From: Gigaspora rosea | Taxonomy: Eukaryota > Glomeromycota > Glomeromycetes > Diversisporales > Gigasporaceae | Length of the DNA stretch: 64,000 nt | Assembly: GCA_003550325.1 (NCBI GenBank) | Contig: QKWP01001221.1 | Span: 7,941 to 71,940, forward strand | Reading direction: 5' to 3' | Shown: piece by piece, positions 1 to 12,751 of the stretch | How positions within the stretch are numbered: position 1 is the stretch's first letter | Layout: every line of letters starts with the position of its first letter | Notes under the pieces: model-generated | Database searches by the model: none | Seen by the model: only the letters and a program-made list of their open reading frames with translations | Told to the model about the DNA's origin: nothing | Made by a program: the position numbers and the translations under genes

Positions 1-760
1 ATAAAGAACATTTAATAATTTTACTACATAAAAACAGCAAAACAAGAACATCAAACACGTTCATAAATGTTTATTTACCATTACATATAAATCATTTCAT
101 TCGCATTACATAACATTTCATTCAGTAAGTAAGTATAAAGAACTTTTAATAATTTTACTACATAAAAACAGCAAAACAAGTTCACAAAACAAGATAATAA
201 TTACTTATTACCATTATAAAATCATTTCGTTCGCATTATCATTTCATTCAGCTCGTGAGTATAAAGAACATTTAATAATTTTACTACATAAAAAACTACA
301 AAACAAAAACACAAAACAAGTTCACAAATACTTATTTACCATTGCGTACAAATCATTTCATTCGCATTAATCATTTCATTCAGCGAGTGAGTATAAAGAA
401 TTTAATAATTTTACTGCATAAAATAGCAAAAAAGAACACAAACAGGTTCATAAATACTTATTTACCATTACGTACAAATCATTTCATTCGCATTAATTTA
501 GTCGGTGAGCATAAAGAACATTTAATATTTTTACTACATAAAAACAGCAAAACAAGAACACAAACAAGTGCATAAATACTTATTTACCGTTACGTACAAA
601 TCATTTCATTTGCATTAATTTAGTTAGTGAGTATAAAGAACATTTAATTATACTACATAAAAGCAACAAAACAAGTTCACAAAACAAGTTCATAAATGTT
701 TATTTACAAATCATTTCATTCGCATTAATTTAGTCGGTAAATATAAAAATTATTTACATT
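1..760. repeat. tandem repeat array, ~110-130 bp unit, about six copies
   Basis: A unit beginning ataaagaacatttaataatt and carrying ttactacataaaa, tatttaccattacg and aatcatttcattcgcatta recurs at about 1, 136, 260, 390, 509 and 630, with a partial copy near 738. The copies differ by small indels. The array stops about 20 bp before the start codon of the kinase-like gene at 783, so it occupies that gene's upstream region. No coding potential is evident; the single ORF across it only follows the repeat. Confidence 0.85.
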
Positions 761-782
761 CGAACAAAGTTTAAAACAGCAG

Positions 783-2097
783 ATGCGAAATATAACTCAT
801 TGTATATTATATAGGGATTCTGATTATGGAAAATGTGCATATTGTAATGAAGATAACACTCAACCTGCATGGTGTCATTCATGCGACCCTGACATAACAA
901 CAAAGTGGACAAGTAGAAATAAAGACATTGACGATTGCATGGAAACATTCCAACTTAGAGCCTTGAGTTATGAAGATGTGATTGAATGGATTCCATTTGA
1001 TAGATTATCAGAAATTAAAAAAATTGGTAAAGGAGGATTTGGTACTGTATATTCAGCAACCTGGTTAGATGGCATACGAAAAGTTGAAATAATTAAGGAA
1101 GGTAATAATTATATTTGCAAAAGAGTGCGTGTACAATCCAGCACCGTTGCATTATAGACGTTGGCCAGTTCTATGGAAAACAGTAATGATTTTTTAAAAG
1201 AAGTAAGTTAATTTATTGTTTTAATAATTTATCTAATAAGTTAATTTATTGTTTTAATAATTTATCTAATAACTAATAAACTAATAAACTAATTTGTTGT
1301 TTAAACTTCAAGTTCAAAAGTCTTATGATATGTAAATTAAACCTTTATAAGCTCGCAATATATGGCATAACTCAAAATACAGAAACAAAGGAATACTTGA
1401 TGGTATTTCAGTATGCTAATAATGGAAGTCTTTATAAATATTTAAGAAATAATTTTTGCAACCTTACTTGGCTGACTAAATTGGAAATACTTAGAGATAT
1501 TTCACATGAGTTATGTAATATTCATAGCTATGCAAATTACATTCATGCTGATTTTCATAGCGGCAACATTTTGCAAGACCAAAATCATATATTGCAGATC
1601 TGGGATTGTCTAGAAAAACAGATGAAAATGCTTTAGAAGGAGATATTTATGGAGTTATGCCATATGTCGCACCAGAAGTTTTATCAGGTGAGCAACAGTT
1701 TACACAAGCAGCAGATATTTATGGGTTTGGAGTTATTATGTCAGAAATGTCAACTGGACAAAGACCTTTTGATGGTCACAAATTTGATACCAAACTTGCA
1801 GTCAAGATTTGCAAAGGATTGCGACCAGAGTTTGCACCTGGAACTCCTAGATGCTATATTGAATTGGCTGAGAAATGCATGAACTCTGACCCACAAAAAC
1901 GGCCTAGCGCTCATTATAATTATTATAAAATTGCCAATTGGTGTATAAAGATGACTAGTTTCAATTCTGATAATGAAATTAAAAAGCAATCTTAGAAGCA
2001 GATAAAGTTATTAAAGTATTGCCAATATTAAAACATTCTGATGAAATGTATACTAGCAAAATTATTAGCACAAAATTAATTTCTAAAGCAATTAAAG
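783..2097 (+). pseudogene. Rhizophagus-type protein kinase, disabled
   Basis: An N-terminal Cys ribbon (CAYC ... WCHSCDP) is followed by the linker WIPFDRL, a glycine loop GKGGFGTVY and ATWLDGIR, as in the large AM-fungal kinase family. Exon 1 ends at 1202 (GAA before gtaagt); the intron is 1203-1312; exon 2 resumes in phase with YGITQNTETKEYLMVFQYA, the catalytic loop HADFHSGNIL, DLG, APE and the C-lobe. Three lesions are visible. A TAG at 1155-1157 sits where the beta-3 VA(L)K lysine codon should be. A frameshift lies between HSGNIL and DLG (about 1580-1600). Another lies near 1990, after which EADKVIKVLP continues in a different frame to about 2097. With the ATP-anchoring lysine replaced by a stop, no full kinase can be made. 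Sequencing indels could explain the frameshifts, but hardly the stop as well. Confidence 0.87.
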
Positions 2098-2853
2098 GTA
2101 TTTATTTATTTTTAATTAATATATTGTATTAAAATTATATGATTTGTTAAATTAGCAGGTTGTGATATCGCAGGTAATATTTAAAAAATAATTAATATTA
2201 GTTAAGGTTAGGGTTCGAACTAAGAGTTATAGAGCATATATAAATGCAAAATTAAGTGCTACAAACTTTTAATTAGAAGCCCGAACCTAATTTATATACT
2301 GTAATTTCAAGATATTTAAATTTTTTAATTTTTCGTTAGTTTTGTTACACAAGATCCTGTGATATATGGTCAATCATATTAATCTGCGATATAGCAACCT
2401 GTGATATTTAACTATATCCAAATTTATTTTATTTTAGATAAAATAATACTTGTTTATTTAGATTTGTCTCAAGGTGATTCTGCTCAAATTAAAATTGATA
2501 TTACTAAAATTTGAAAACTTCAGTATGTATACAACTGATAAATTCATTTTAACTATTGTTTATTTTATAATTTTTAATAGCAATTAATAATTTAATTTGT
2601 AATTTAAAGATTAAAATTAGGCAAATAGGTATTACAAATGTGCTATTAAAGCCTGTTAGATTAAATTGTTAAATAATTTAATAATTATTTTAAATGAGGC
2701 TATCTTCATTACTTTGTAATTTTATTTTTCTTTCTTTTTTATCTATTTTATTATTATCAAATTATTATTATAGCAGATAGCATTTACATACTATCAATCT
2801 ATTTTAAACAAAAAATAAATAGATTTTTATTAAAAGTTTATTACTATACAAAG
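2098..2853. other. AT-rich interval, no gene seen
   Basis: Downstream of the kinase relic. Short AT-rich ORFs only; no recognisable motif or RNA gene. Confidence 0.6.
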
Positions 2854-3000
2854 TAGTGATATTACCTGGTCAGGCTAACCCGTGTGGGTCATAAAACTCT
2901 ACGGGTTATGCAGGTTACGGGTCACAAATTGATCTAACCCGGGTTATGCAGATCATGGATTACAAATTGACTAACCCAGGTTTCAATTCAATATTATTAA

Positions 3001-3130
3001 TAAAAGATATTTTCAAATATACTTTGGCTTTTTTTTCAACAAAACCTGAGTTTGGCTTTTGTTGACAACAAAAGCCAAACTCGGGTTTTGTTGGAAAAAA
3101 AAGCAAAAGTATATTTGAAAATATCTTTTA
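3001..3130. repeat. near-perfect 130-bp hairpin
   Basis: taaaagatattttcaaatat at the left is mirrored by atatttgaaaatatctttta at the right; the arms of about 60 bp meet near 3063. It lies inside the hAT element. Confidence 0.9.
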
Positions 3131-3312
3131 TTCTACGTAATACAGTAATAAATAATACTGATATTATAGGCAGAGCGAAGAATATTGAAATAATATAAAA
3201 TTTCTAATCGCAATTATGATGGTACTGTGCTAAGTCTATTTTTAAATTCTTAAATTCTTAAATTTTGGTTGTACAATGCTGCGTTTTACATGTAATAATT
3301 ACAAAATTAATA

Positions 3313-3899
3313 AGGTAAAAAGGGGTAATTTGACGAATAAGGGTAATTTGCCGAATTTGGATATCGAGTGATCTAATGATTGAGATTGGGTAATTTTTAT
3401 GCCATTCAATTCGTCTCGATGAGACGAATCGAATGGTACAAGAATCACCCGATTCTGATCACTGGATCACAAGATATCATCGATTATTTGCCAGGTTTAC
3501 ACTTTGTCAAAATCCCCCTCAAGGACCTTTTTTGCGTAGCATATAATCGATTATATATCGTGACTCGGTGACCAGAATCGGATGATTTTTATACCATTTG
3601 ATTTGTATCATCGAGACGAATCGAATGGTATAAAAATCATCCGATTCTGATCGCTGGATCACATGAGATATCATCAATTCGTCAAATTACCCCTACCTCT
3701 CTAAATTTAAACTTTTTGATATGATGTATAATTCCATTTAATATCACTTTAAAAAAAGATGTTATATTACTAATTTTATATAAATTAATTCTAAATCATG
3801 TATAAAGTTAATTACAAAAAATAAAACATTTATTAATATTAAAATAAATAAGTTTTTATATTAGTTATTTTAACTTCATCAAATTACCCCTTTCTACCT
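3313..3899. mobile_element. MITE with TA target duplication (Tc1/mariner-like)
   Basis: Inverted ends AGGTAAAAAGGGGTAATTTG (left) and the complement of CAAATTACCCCTTTCTACCT (right) are flanked by TA at 3311-3312 and 3900-3901. The interior contains an inverted pair of a motif with gaatggta..aaatcaccgattctgatc, related to the palindromic MITE at 59079-59242. No transposase is encoded; the ORF at 3380-3571 is incidental. Confidence 0.75.
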
Positions 3900-4261
3900 T
3901 ATAAAGTTTACTTTTGTTTTGCACATAGTAATGTAATAATTACATCTAGAAATTCTGTGTATAATAATATAAAAATTCTTTTGGATATAAATAGCAATAA
4001 TTGTGTTTTCTTGCTTCTCGATCAAGCCTCTCTAAAGTTAACCAGATGCATGAGAAATTAGTTTTATAGTTGTCTAGTAGTTGAACAACTATGAAAAAAT
4101 TAAAAAGATCTCCATTTATTTAAAACTTATAAAAAATTAGTTCTTATTAGAACCAATCAATACATATAAAAAAAAAACTTAATATATGTCCGAAGAAACT
4201 TTTAAGAAAAAAAAATTCTATCCGAAAACAGAGAATCCGGTCTGGCCAAATTTTTAGAGCT

Positions 4262-6030
4262 GCCTTGAGAAATAAAAGGGTTCCAGCATACTGTGGACTA
4301 AGTCTTGTTCATTTTCTGTAATCATAAGGCCCCTTGCAGACGAAAACAAGCATTCTGATAGAATGAATATTGCTGGGATACACAAATACTTGCGGGCAAG
4401 CTTTGCAAGTGCTGGATACTCGGTCTTTCTTGATTCCCACTATTGAAGAATGTTTGTTTGACTTGATACCTTTGCCAATAACAAATATGAATCAAATTCA
4501 CCTTCAGGATTATTTTGCTGACCCGACAGCTCATCAGAATTAGTGGTTTCTGTTAAGAAGATATCTTCATTATTACAAATATTGTTACTAAAATCTATTT
4601 GATCCATTTCCAACAAATCATTTACTTCATAAAAATTAGTTAATTCACGATACTTATTACATGCTTCTAAAATAGTATAACACTTTCATCTTATGTAAAG
4701 ACTTGCATATTTTTTATTTATGGATCAAAAAAAGCGGCAAGTCAAATTAATCTTGTTGGTGCTAGAAATCGATTTTGAATTGATATATAAAGTTGTCTTC
4801 CAAATTTTTGAACATCAATGTTATTTATTAATGTGCAATTAATTTTTGTCTTAATATAGTTAATTGCATACCATGCAAGCAAAAAGGGTTGGGTACTGAG
4901 AACCAGACAACCATTTTGAAGCAACTTTATAAGGTCGCAACAATTCAACTAATTTGGTTACCTTTTCCCATTCACTAGATGATAGTTCTTTTTCCTCATA
5001 ACTTCGTAATGCCATATTTTTATTGAACTTAACCAAAAGCGATTTATACTTGTACATCGCTGGTTTAAGTGTAGCTAATCGTTTTAACAAATAGAATGTA
5101 GAGTTCCACCTGGTTGACACGTAATGAACTATGAAAAGAAGTCTATCCCACTTCTCTATTCTCATTTGAGCATCAAGAAAAAACTGCTTTTGCTTTGGAC
5201 TACTACTAAAATGGAATACAACATCTTTGCATTTTTTGATTAAGTTTACAATTTCAATACATTCTCTTAGTGCATCATGTATAGCAAGTTGTAACGTATG
5301 GCCAAAACAAAATTTTTAATATACCATGTCTTTGTCCTAATCTTTCTAAACAGGACTTAATGTTCGACCTATTATTAACTGTCCCACAGATAATCTTATT
5401 CTTAAGTTTAAGCCTATAAAAAATTTTGATAATTTTGTTTGTAAGATGTTCTGTGGTATAAGGATATAGAAAGCATGAAATTTCTCTAACCATTTCTTTC
5501 ATTTGAAAATTGCTATTAATCCAATGAAATGTAAACCCAATATACAGATCGCTATTGTCAAAAGTCCACATATTAGTAGTAAATAATGCATAGCTATTTC
5601 ATTATCAACAAACACATTACTTAAAATTTTGTCTTCTGCATTAATAAGAATTTCTTTTAATCGATCCTTACTAGGCATATTAATTTGGGGTCCAGTCCTT
5701 CAATATTTTTTTAAATAATAACTCATCAAGAACTGAAAATGGCTGAAGGTCGTTAACAATAAAAGCTGCAATGTTATTATTGAGCTTTTTTTGTTTTGGA
5801 TTGTTAAATGTATACTTTATTGTCTTATTAAATGCCTGAACTAATGTCATTTGTGATGGTTCTGCAGTTACATGAAATTCGCAACTGCCATTATCTTTTG
5901 CTTCAATACTTACATGACCACTTTCAATAATTTCTTTTGAAAGATGGTATTTACCCCTTAAATGTCTCTACAAATTTGATGTAGATCCATCCTTCTGATA
6001 ATTTATTTGTAGACAACTTTTATGCGACAT
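4262..6030 (-). pseudogene. hAT transposase remnants
   Basis: Read on the minus strand in order: a BED-finger-like piece near 5940-6030 (GSTSNL then RHL), then DLQPFSVL (about 5740), then a block with MWTFDNSDLYIGFTFHWI and NKIICGTVNN (5275-5571), then STRWNSTFYLLKRL and LSGSQYPTLF (4860-5165), then the C-terminal dimerisation signature YPALAKLARKYLC followed by SECLFSSA (about 4330-4440). This order matches hAT transposases with an RNase-H-like core and hATC domain. The blocks are in different frames with stops between them, so no functional enzyme is encoded. Non-autonomous relatives elsewhere in the window have differently sequenced ends, so this copy need not be their source. Confidence 0.85.
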
Positions 6031-7079
6031 GTCTAAAATTCTATATTATTAACTAGTACTATCAAATAAAAAGTTTTTACAGGGCTTCCTTCCAATTTTT
6101 TAGGTTTTTTGATGCAAGTTACTAGGTAAAAAAAAAGATAGATTATTTGTTCGAAATAGTGTAGATAGTGCAGATGGTATAGATGATCATAGCAAAACTT
6201 CACTTTCTACATCACTCATTTCTAAGTTAATATTGTTTTTATTTACATGTATTTTGTCTCTAAATTAAATTTATTAATTCTTTTTTAATAAATACACAGT
6301 ATAATAAATATTTTAATAAATAATAAACAGATATTATATACTAACTATTCATACAGTAACACATCTATATATATTCTTTAATATGTTCGTTTTAATTCTT
6401 AGCAAGGCTTGAAGCAGTAATAAAAATGTTTACAATGGCAAGTATTTGAATGCAAATAGACTTGCACAAGTATTATTTATTTTTTTCACAAAGCCCTTGG
6501 GCACTTAAAAGAACAGAATAAAATGGCAGGAGTTAACCAGGACAATAAAACCGAGCAGCATACTAAGCGAAAAGGGTTATTAATCTAGTTTTTATAATAA
6601 ATCTAATGACAATACATTGCTTAAATTAAAATTTAATAAAATTTAACAGTTGCCAAACTTTAAATGAGATACTTACTGCTTGGAAATCATTTAAACTATT
6701 TTATTCAGGTTGAAATTAGAGTTGAGACTAGGATTGTTAAAAATGTTAAAGTAGATTTTAGATAGTTTTTTTTTATCATATATGATAGTCAAATCACGTG
6801 AAAAGAGATTGTGCTAATTGGCTAGAAGAATAAAAATATGAAAAACAGATCCGATTAGCTAACCTGTATAATCTGGGTTATAAACCGAGTTAGTACCTGA
6901 CCCAACCCTTATTGATCCGGGTTGCTGTTTTTCGACTGGGTAACATTTCTAATCAAAGTTCATCTAAATAATTGTATTATTAATAATTATTAATAGGGTT
7001 TTGTAATATAGTGCACCTGCACTATAGTGCACCTCTTTTATGTTACTCAAAATTTTACTAGAGTAACGCCTGTTGCGTT

Positions 7080-7222
7080 ATTAACAAAAAATAATCCTCT
7101 CGCAATTCTGTATTAATCTTAATCCTAACTCTAATCCTAACTTTAATTTTAATTTAAATTTAACTCTAACTTTAGCCTAACCCTAGCCCTAACCCTAACC
7201 CTAACACTAACTCTAATCATTA
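7080..7222. repeat. degenerate interstitial telomere-like repeats
   Basis: A run of taaccctaaccctaac-type units at about 7175-7210 is surrounded by decayed variants (cctaactctaatcctaac). It is the TTAGGG complement, inside transposon sequence and far from any chromosome end visible here. Confidence 0.7.
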
Positions 7223-7967
7223 TTTATATTTGTTACTATATAGGGGTGCACTTAGAGTGTAGAACAGGCCAGGCTTGCTTAGACCCGAAACTCAGCCCAT
7301 AAATTATTTGTAAGCTCGAGCCCTGCCCATAAAAAAAAAAGCCTGTAAAATAAACTGGGACGGGCCTGATTTAAACTATACCCGACCCAGCCCAGCCCAC
7401 AAATTTATATACATTACTAAAATTTTTTTACATATAGCTATTATCATAATTCTAGGACATCTATAAAAATTTGCCAAATGATGTTTCGGCCAATCCGGTT
7501 AAGTTATAGATGTATTTAGTTTATTATTTAATATTTATTTAATGGTATTAGATTTATTTGGTTTCGATCAACTTACCAATAATTAAAACTTAATTCGCAG
7601 AGAATTAATTTTAGATGAAGTTATTTTGCAATTGATTATTCACAGACAAGTCAATTTCACAAAAGTTATTTCACCAAAATGCTAATTTCGCAGGCAAATT
7701 AATTCTAGTCATTGTTATTAGAGTTAAGTTTAGGTTTAAAGTTGGTGCAATTTATAAACAAATTTTCGATACAATATATTAAATTAAATAATTATCTACA
7801 AACTAAGTTTTTAACATGTGTTTGTCAGTGAAATAATGCAGATGTAAATTCATTTATTTATTATGGTCGATTGGTTTATTTTTATTTCAACAATATAATT
7901 TATCTACAAGAATAATGAGGATTGAAAATTAATTTATTACAATATTAATTATGTTAATGAATATGTA

Positions 7968-8538
7968 TAGAGATGTGCGAATGCATGTTTTTTTGATCTT
8001 GCATTGCATAATGCAGCATTATGCTGCATGATGCATTATGCTATTCTGCATAATATATAAAAAATAGCCAAAAAATATTATCATGCAAATTTAAAAATAC
8101 AAATTATAAATAATAATATAAATGTTTTAAATTATATTTTTAAAGTACAAAATAAGATTAAAGTTAATAGTACAAAAAAAAATGTAGTAAAACTACTACA
8201 AGGCTATAAAACCACAACTATGAGAGTATTATGATATAAAAGACCACTATAAGAATGTTGTAGGTCTAATACAATACCATAAGACTGCCATAGAGCCCCA
8301 AAAACACCAAAAAATATTAGATTGGTAGTGATGAAGATAAACAAAACAAGTAGTAATACAAGTATTCACTATAACATATATACACAAAATAATAATTTTA
8401 TTTCTATAGTTAAAATTTTTGAATCAAATTATATAATAATTTCTATGTACATTTTGAAATTTTAGGTAGCCTGCATTGCATTATGCTGCATTATGTAGCA
8501 TGCAACATTGAATATATAATGCATTTTGCACATCTCTA
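7968..8538. mobile_element. nested hAT-like MITE with tgcat-rich ends
   Basis: The ends TAGAGATGTGCGAATGCAT (left) and, inverted, TAGAGATGTGCAAAATGCAT (right) match closely, and both lead into clustered tgcat/atgca words. The flanking 8-mers aatatgta and gatacatg agree at only four positions. Non-coding. Confidence 0.7.
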
Positions 8539-8618
8539 GATACATGGCAACAAATAACAGGTTTATTCAGTGACGAAAAATTCAAAGAATCATTTTTACA
8601 TGGCAATTAAAAAAACAT

Positions 8619-8729
8619 CTGGCTTTGAATTTAATGTGCTAATCTGAACTACGAAAGGGGCTCAGATTGCGAGCATATTAAATTCAAAGCCAGTTGTGCT
8701 GTTATTGGATGCGAAACATCCAGTAACAG
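8619..8729. repeat. two adjacent hairpins
   Basis: 8619-8693 pairs ctggctttgaatttaatgtg with its complement around a loop containing acgaaaggggct. Five bases later 8699-8729 forms a second stem, ctgttattggatg / catccagtaacag, with loop cgaaa. The role is unknown; it could be the core of a foldback element. Confidence 0.75.
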
Positions 8730-9756
8730 TTTTATTTTTAACAAATAAATCACTTAGCTTAATCGAGTCTATTTGGCGTATAAATAGTACTTATATTATT
8801 AAAAAGAAACCAAAATAATGAAATAATATATTCTTTTTAGAAAATTTAAATTTTAAGATGTACTTATATAACATTCCGGGTTTAGTGCAACTGTGTCGCG
8901 CAGCTATCTAATTTTTTAATTGTGGTTTCATTATGGTGTTAATGATTTGATTAGTTAATTTACTTGATATGATTTTGACCATAAGTTTGCCGGATATTAT
9001 CGGGCCTAATCGGGCTTTCTTATAAAAGCTTGAACTCGGCCTGATATTTAACAAGCCCAATGTGTTTGGCCCAAACAATAGCGGGCTCAAAATTATAGGC
9101 CCGAACTGGACCAAAGCCTGACCTGGCCCGCAAGTTTCCGGACTTAGCCCAGCCCGTCCTGCACCCTAGGTGCACTGCAGTGCAGGGTGCACTATTTACT
9201 AATTTCTTTATTAATATTTGCAAATTTGATATACATTTCAATCAAATAACTTTTTTCAAACTTGTAGATCACTACATATTAATTTTATACAAAATTTTTA
9301 ATAAGCATAAATATAGCTAAAAATTTTATAAAGTAGCTTATTAGATATTTATTTTAATTAGTTAAAAAAGTATACAAATAAATAATATATATAATATAAA
9401 TTATTATATAAATTTAAATATTTAATATATGTTTATTGTAAAAAAGAATTGGATAAGAATAATGAGATTTGGTTAATTAGATATAAAGTTATAGGAAGTA
9501 GCTATATTGGATAGAAAGGATAAAAAGTTGTTTTTTTTATTTGTCTTTGCTACTAGCTTAATAAAAGTCTAGCTTTGTCATTAGTGCTTGCCCTTCCACT
9601 ACTAGCCAGAAGTGTATAAATATGTTAGAGTATTATGCAAGTAGGATTAGAAACTTAAATAGTTAGTCTAGTGTCAAGGGATTTGTTATATTGGCCTAAT
9701 CACACAGACTGGGTAGTAATATTGGTTAAGTCAGACAGATACAATGCTAGGAATTA

Positions 9757-10095
9757 CAGTCAACCCTCCATAAATGCAACTTGTAGGGACAAGCCTATAA
9801 TGTGCATTTAGAGAGGTTTGTATTTAGAGTAAACCAATTAAATTGCAGCTTTAAAAATTTGATTGTCAAGTTTGTGTAACTTTTACCAAACTGTATAACC
9901 TATTTTAAATACTAAAATTTGATTAGCTACATGCATTTAAGGAGGTTAGTATAATATAAAATGTTATTTAAGAGAACATGCATTTACAGAATATAGAGCA
10001 TGCATTTAGCACTAATAACATCTTACAGAATAGAAAAAACGTGAATTAAGGGAGGTATTGTATTTATGGAGGTTGCATTTATGGAGGTCTGACTG
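9757..10095. mobile_element. mariner-like MITE (CAGTC..CCTCCATAAATGCA ends)
   Basis: The left end CAGTCAACCCTCCATAAATG and right end (complement) CAGTCAGACCTCCATAAATG are flanked by TA at 9755-9756 and 10096-10097. The interior is non-coding with repeated tgcattta words. The same family end occurs at 34776-34948 and 52424-53359. Confidence 0.85.
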
Positions 10096-10097
10096 TA

Positions 10098-12751
10098 GCT
10101 AGAAACCACATAAGCAGTGAAGCAATATCCTATATATAAATTTCATGATTATGTATATTGTATTTAAATCAAATGACAATTGGTTTAAATACAATTTACC
10201 ATTTTTTTGCAGCCTGAGTGCTTAGCCTGCCTCTTGTATATTTGATAACATGTATTACTATGTAGCTGTATATGATTTTTACTTCCAATTTTTCTTTTAT
10301 TGGGTTAGCACTAAAAATTGGCACTATTATTCATTTAACTGCCTTTAACTATATATGATTAAATGATTAAGAAATTTTATAAACAATTAAAAACTGTTTA
10401 ATTGTTTATTTAATCATTTTAGAATTTTTGTGATTAATCATTTATTAACAGTTAAATGCCACATAAATATAAACAGATATGTATATAATAAATAGCTATC
10501 TAATTATTAGCATAAAGTTTTTTTATTAAAAAACAAGCCATATAAACTTTTAAAATTTAGAAGGATACAGCTCATAGTTCATTAAAAATAAATAGTTTTA
10601 AAGTATTGAAAATTAATTTTATTTGTTTTTTTATAGTATCAATATCAAGTTTTCGTAATTTTTCAGATACTAAATTAACAAATTAATAATAATTATAAAA
10701 CCAAGAAAATTTTATTACCATATAAAAATAAAAGATTGACCTTAGCAATATTTCATAAGCATTATAAAGGTTTAAGTAGAAGAAGTCTGTTAGTTGCATG
10801 TTAGCAAAAAAAATATATATATACTTTCTGGAATTAGTAATTTTCTATTTAATTAGTACCACTTTCTAATATTTATAAACTTGGGATGGCTAAAGTTAAA
10901 CAAATCTTTAATAAGTGTTATGTTAGATTAGAATTAAATAGACTTTAGATAGTTATACAGTTAAACTTTATTATAGTTACTCTTGATTAGTCACAATCTT
11001 GATATAATTACACAATTTTTAATTTTTAGCTATTATATTATGAACTATATAAAATTTGATCTTTTTGTTTTCCAAACTGATGATTATATTGAGGTTGACT
11101 ATATATATATACAAAATTGCCTTTCTGTTATTTTTAATCAATCTACCAAGGTAGATTTAGACTGCTATTGTTTGGGGTTTCACTTTTATTTTCTTTTTAT
11201 TTTGCTTAACAATAACATTCTCTAATACAATATAAATAATATATATGATATAATAGTTTCTTAATAATAGTCACTTAATAATCACTTAAAGCTAAAAAAT
11301 CAAGTGCAAAAACAAATGCAAGTGCAAGTGCAAGAACAATTGCTTCACAATAGATAAAAAAATATGATATTAATAAAAAAATATAGTGGATAAATTACAT
11401 TCTATTAAATATTAGATGATGAATTTCTAAATTTTTCCATTTTTTATGTAGAAATTTTGTTATCCAGATTATTTGATAATTCCTAATTTTCTAGTGATTC
11501 TTGTAGTTCATAGTTTTATGTTAATTTAGCAATCAATAAAATTATAGTTATATAAAAAATATAATCAGTATGCTAAAACTAATATAGTATATAATCAAGT
11601 TTTTATACTTTAATACTTTTAATTAGTTATACAATACATGATCAAATGTTAAGACTAAAATATTGATCAGCAAGTTATGTCATTACAATCATTAGTAATT
11701 GTTTAATTATGATAGTACCAAATAAACCTTAACCACATACAATATTGTAACAAAATTATTTACAGTAGATTATAGTACCGGTAAAATTAATGAATTAACC
11801 AAATTTTGAGTGTTATGATATCAATTATTGATATACATATATAATTTTTTTTACAGTAAACTACTACAATACAGGTAAGATTTGTAACAAATGTTTACAT
11901 TAAATAGAATAAAAACTACAACTGTTAATTCCAATATTGCATGTTAGTACAAAAGCTAACAAGTTTTGTAATAAAATTTTTATAGCAAATTATAGTAGAA
12001 ATTTAGATATTTGATTCTAATTCAATTTACACCACAATAGCTAGTTTTTGTTTTGTCTCTTGTTTCAGTATGTGTATAACAACAAAGAACATATATTGGT
12101 ATTCCCTTTTGCTATCAAGCAATCTATGCAGCAGTTTTGCAACTTTACCTCCTTTTTCTTTATTTTTTGTGTTTCTGTTTAAATAGGCTATTATTTTAAC
12201 AGGCCAACTCTTGACTAGTAAATGTTGTTCTAACATGTTATACTGTCTAGTACCCAATTTTTTAGTAGTTAGAAATTCTTTGCCTTTTTATATCCTTTAT
12301 ATACACAATATAAATAAATTTAATAGTTTAATAATATTACCTCTAACTGTCATTTCTAAGTTCAATTTCAGACAACACTGCCAAGATTACATCTCCAGAA
12401 ATTTTGTGCCCTGGTTTGTAACAAATTTTTATCATAAAGTATATTACTGTATTAGTAATACAAACCAATTTAATGCATAATATGTCATAGCGGAATTTTA
12501 TACAGTAAATCAAGTAGAAATTAACAATTTTAATACAATCTAACTTATAGTTATTGCTAGTAATGTGATAAAATTATAAGAATTAAAAAAATAATAAAGA
12601 ATCATTAAATAAAGAGTTTTAAAGTTTATTTAAAAATGCCTGAACTTTGTTACTTTTGATAAATAAGATTGAGTAAAAAAATTTTTCAGTAGTTATGGGA
12701 AAATTTTTAATTTACCTAAAAGAAAATGTCCTATAAAGGTATAGATTGGTG
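10098..12751. other. long AT-rich interval, no gene recognised
   Basis: ORFs at 10983-11225 (+), 12027-12257 (-) and 12211-12480 (+) are short, low in complexity and match nothing I recognise. There are no tRNA-like boxes and no clear inverted ends. Confidence 0.6.

Larger units (their letters stand above)
2854..6951. mobile_element. hAT-superfamily DNA transposon, decayed
   Basis: Ends are inverted: left TAGTGATATTACCTGGTC, right (complement) TAGAAATGTTACCCAGTC. The flanks atacaaag (2846-2853) and atcaaagt (6952-6959) match if one base is shifted, so the 8-bp target duplication is imperfect. Both subterminal regions (about 2870-2990 and 6840-6940) are GC-rich with repeated acccggg/gggtta words. 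The interior holds hAT transposase remnants on the minus strand, a nested mariner-like MITE (3313-3899) and a hairpin (3001-3130). It is probably a dead copy of an autonomous element. Confidence 0.8.
7241..9168. mobile_element. hAT-like element with GC-rich subterminal repeats
   Basis: The left end TAGGGGTGCA and right end (complement) TAGGGTGCAG lead into GC-rich blocks with gcccgacccagcccagccc (left) and gcctgacctggcccgc (right). The terminal TAGGG is typical of hAT. The flanking 8-mers do not match, so the exact ends or a target duplication are unproven. It contains another element (7968-8538) and paired hairpins (8619-8729). Confidence 0.5.
7008..9195. repeat. inverted repeat pair bounding a nested transposon block
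   Basis: The left arm 7008-7034 (atagtgcacctgcactatag...) is matched in inverse by 9168-9195, about 25 of 28 positions. This may be the terminal repeat of an outer element that was invaded by the GC-rich element at 7241-9168. No clear target duplication was found. Confidence 0.55.

Noticed and set aside
8908..9241. Minus-strand ORFs rich in G/P
   Set aside because: They translate the GC-rich subterminal repeat of the hAT-like element, not a gene.
10983..11225. 80-aa hydrophobic plus-strand ORF
   Set aside because: Composition follows the AT-rich background; no motif, and no neighbouring exon signals.
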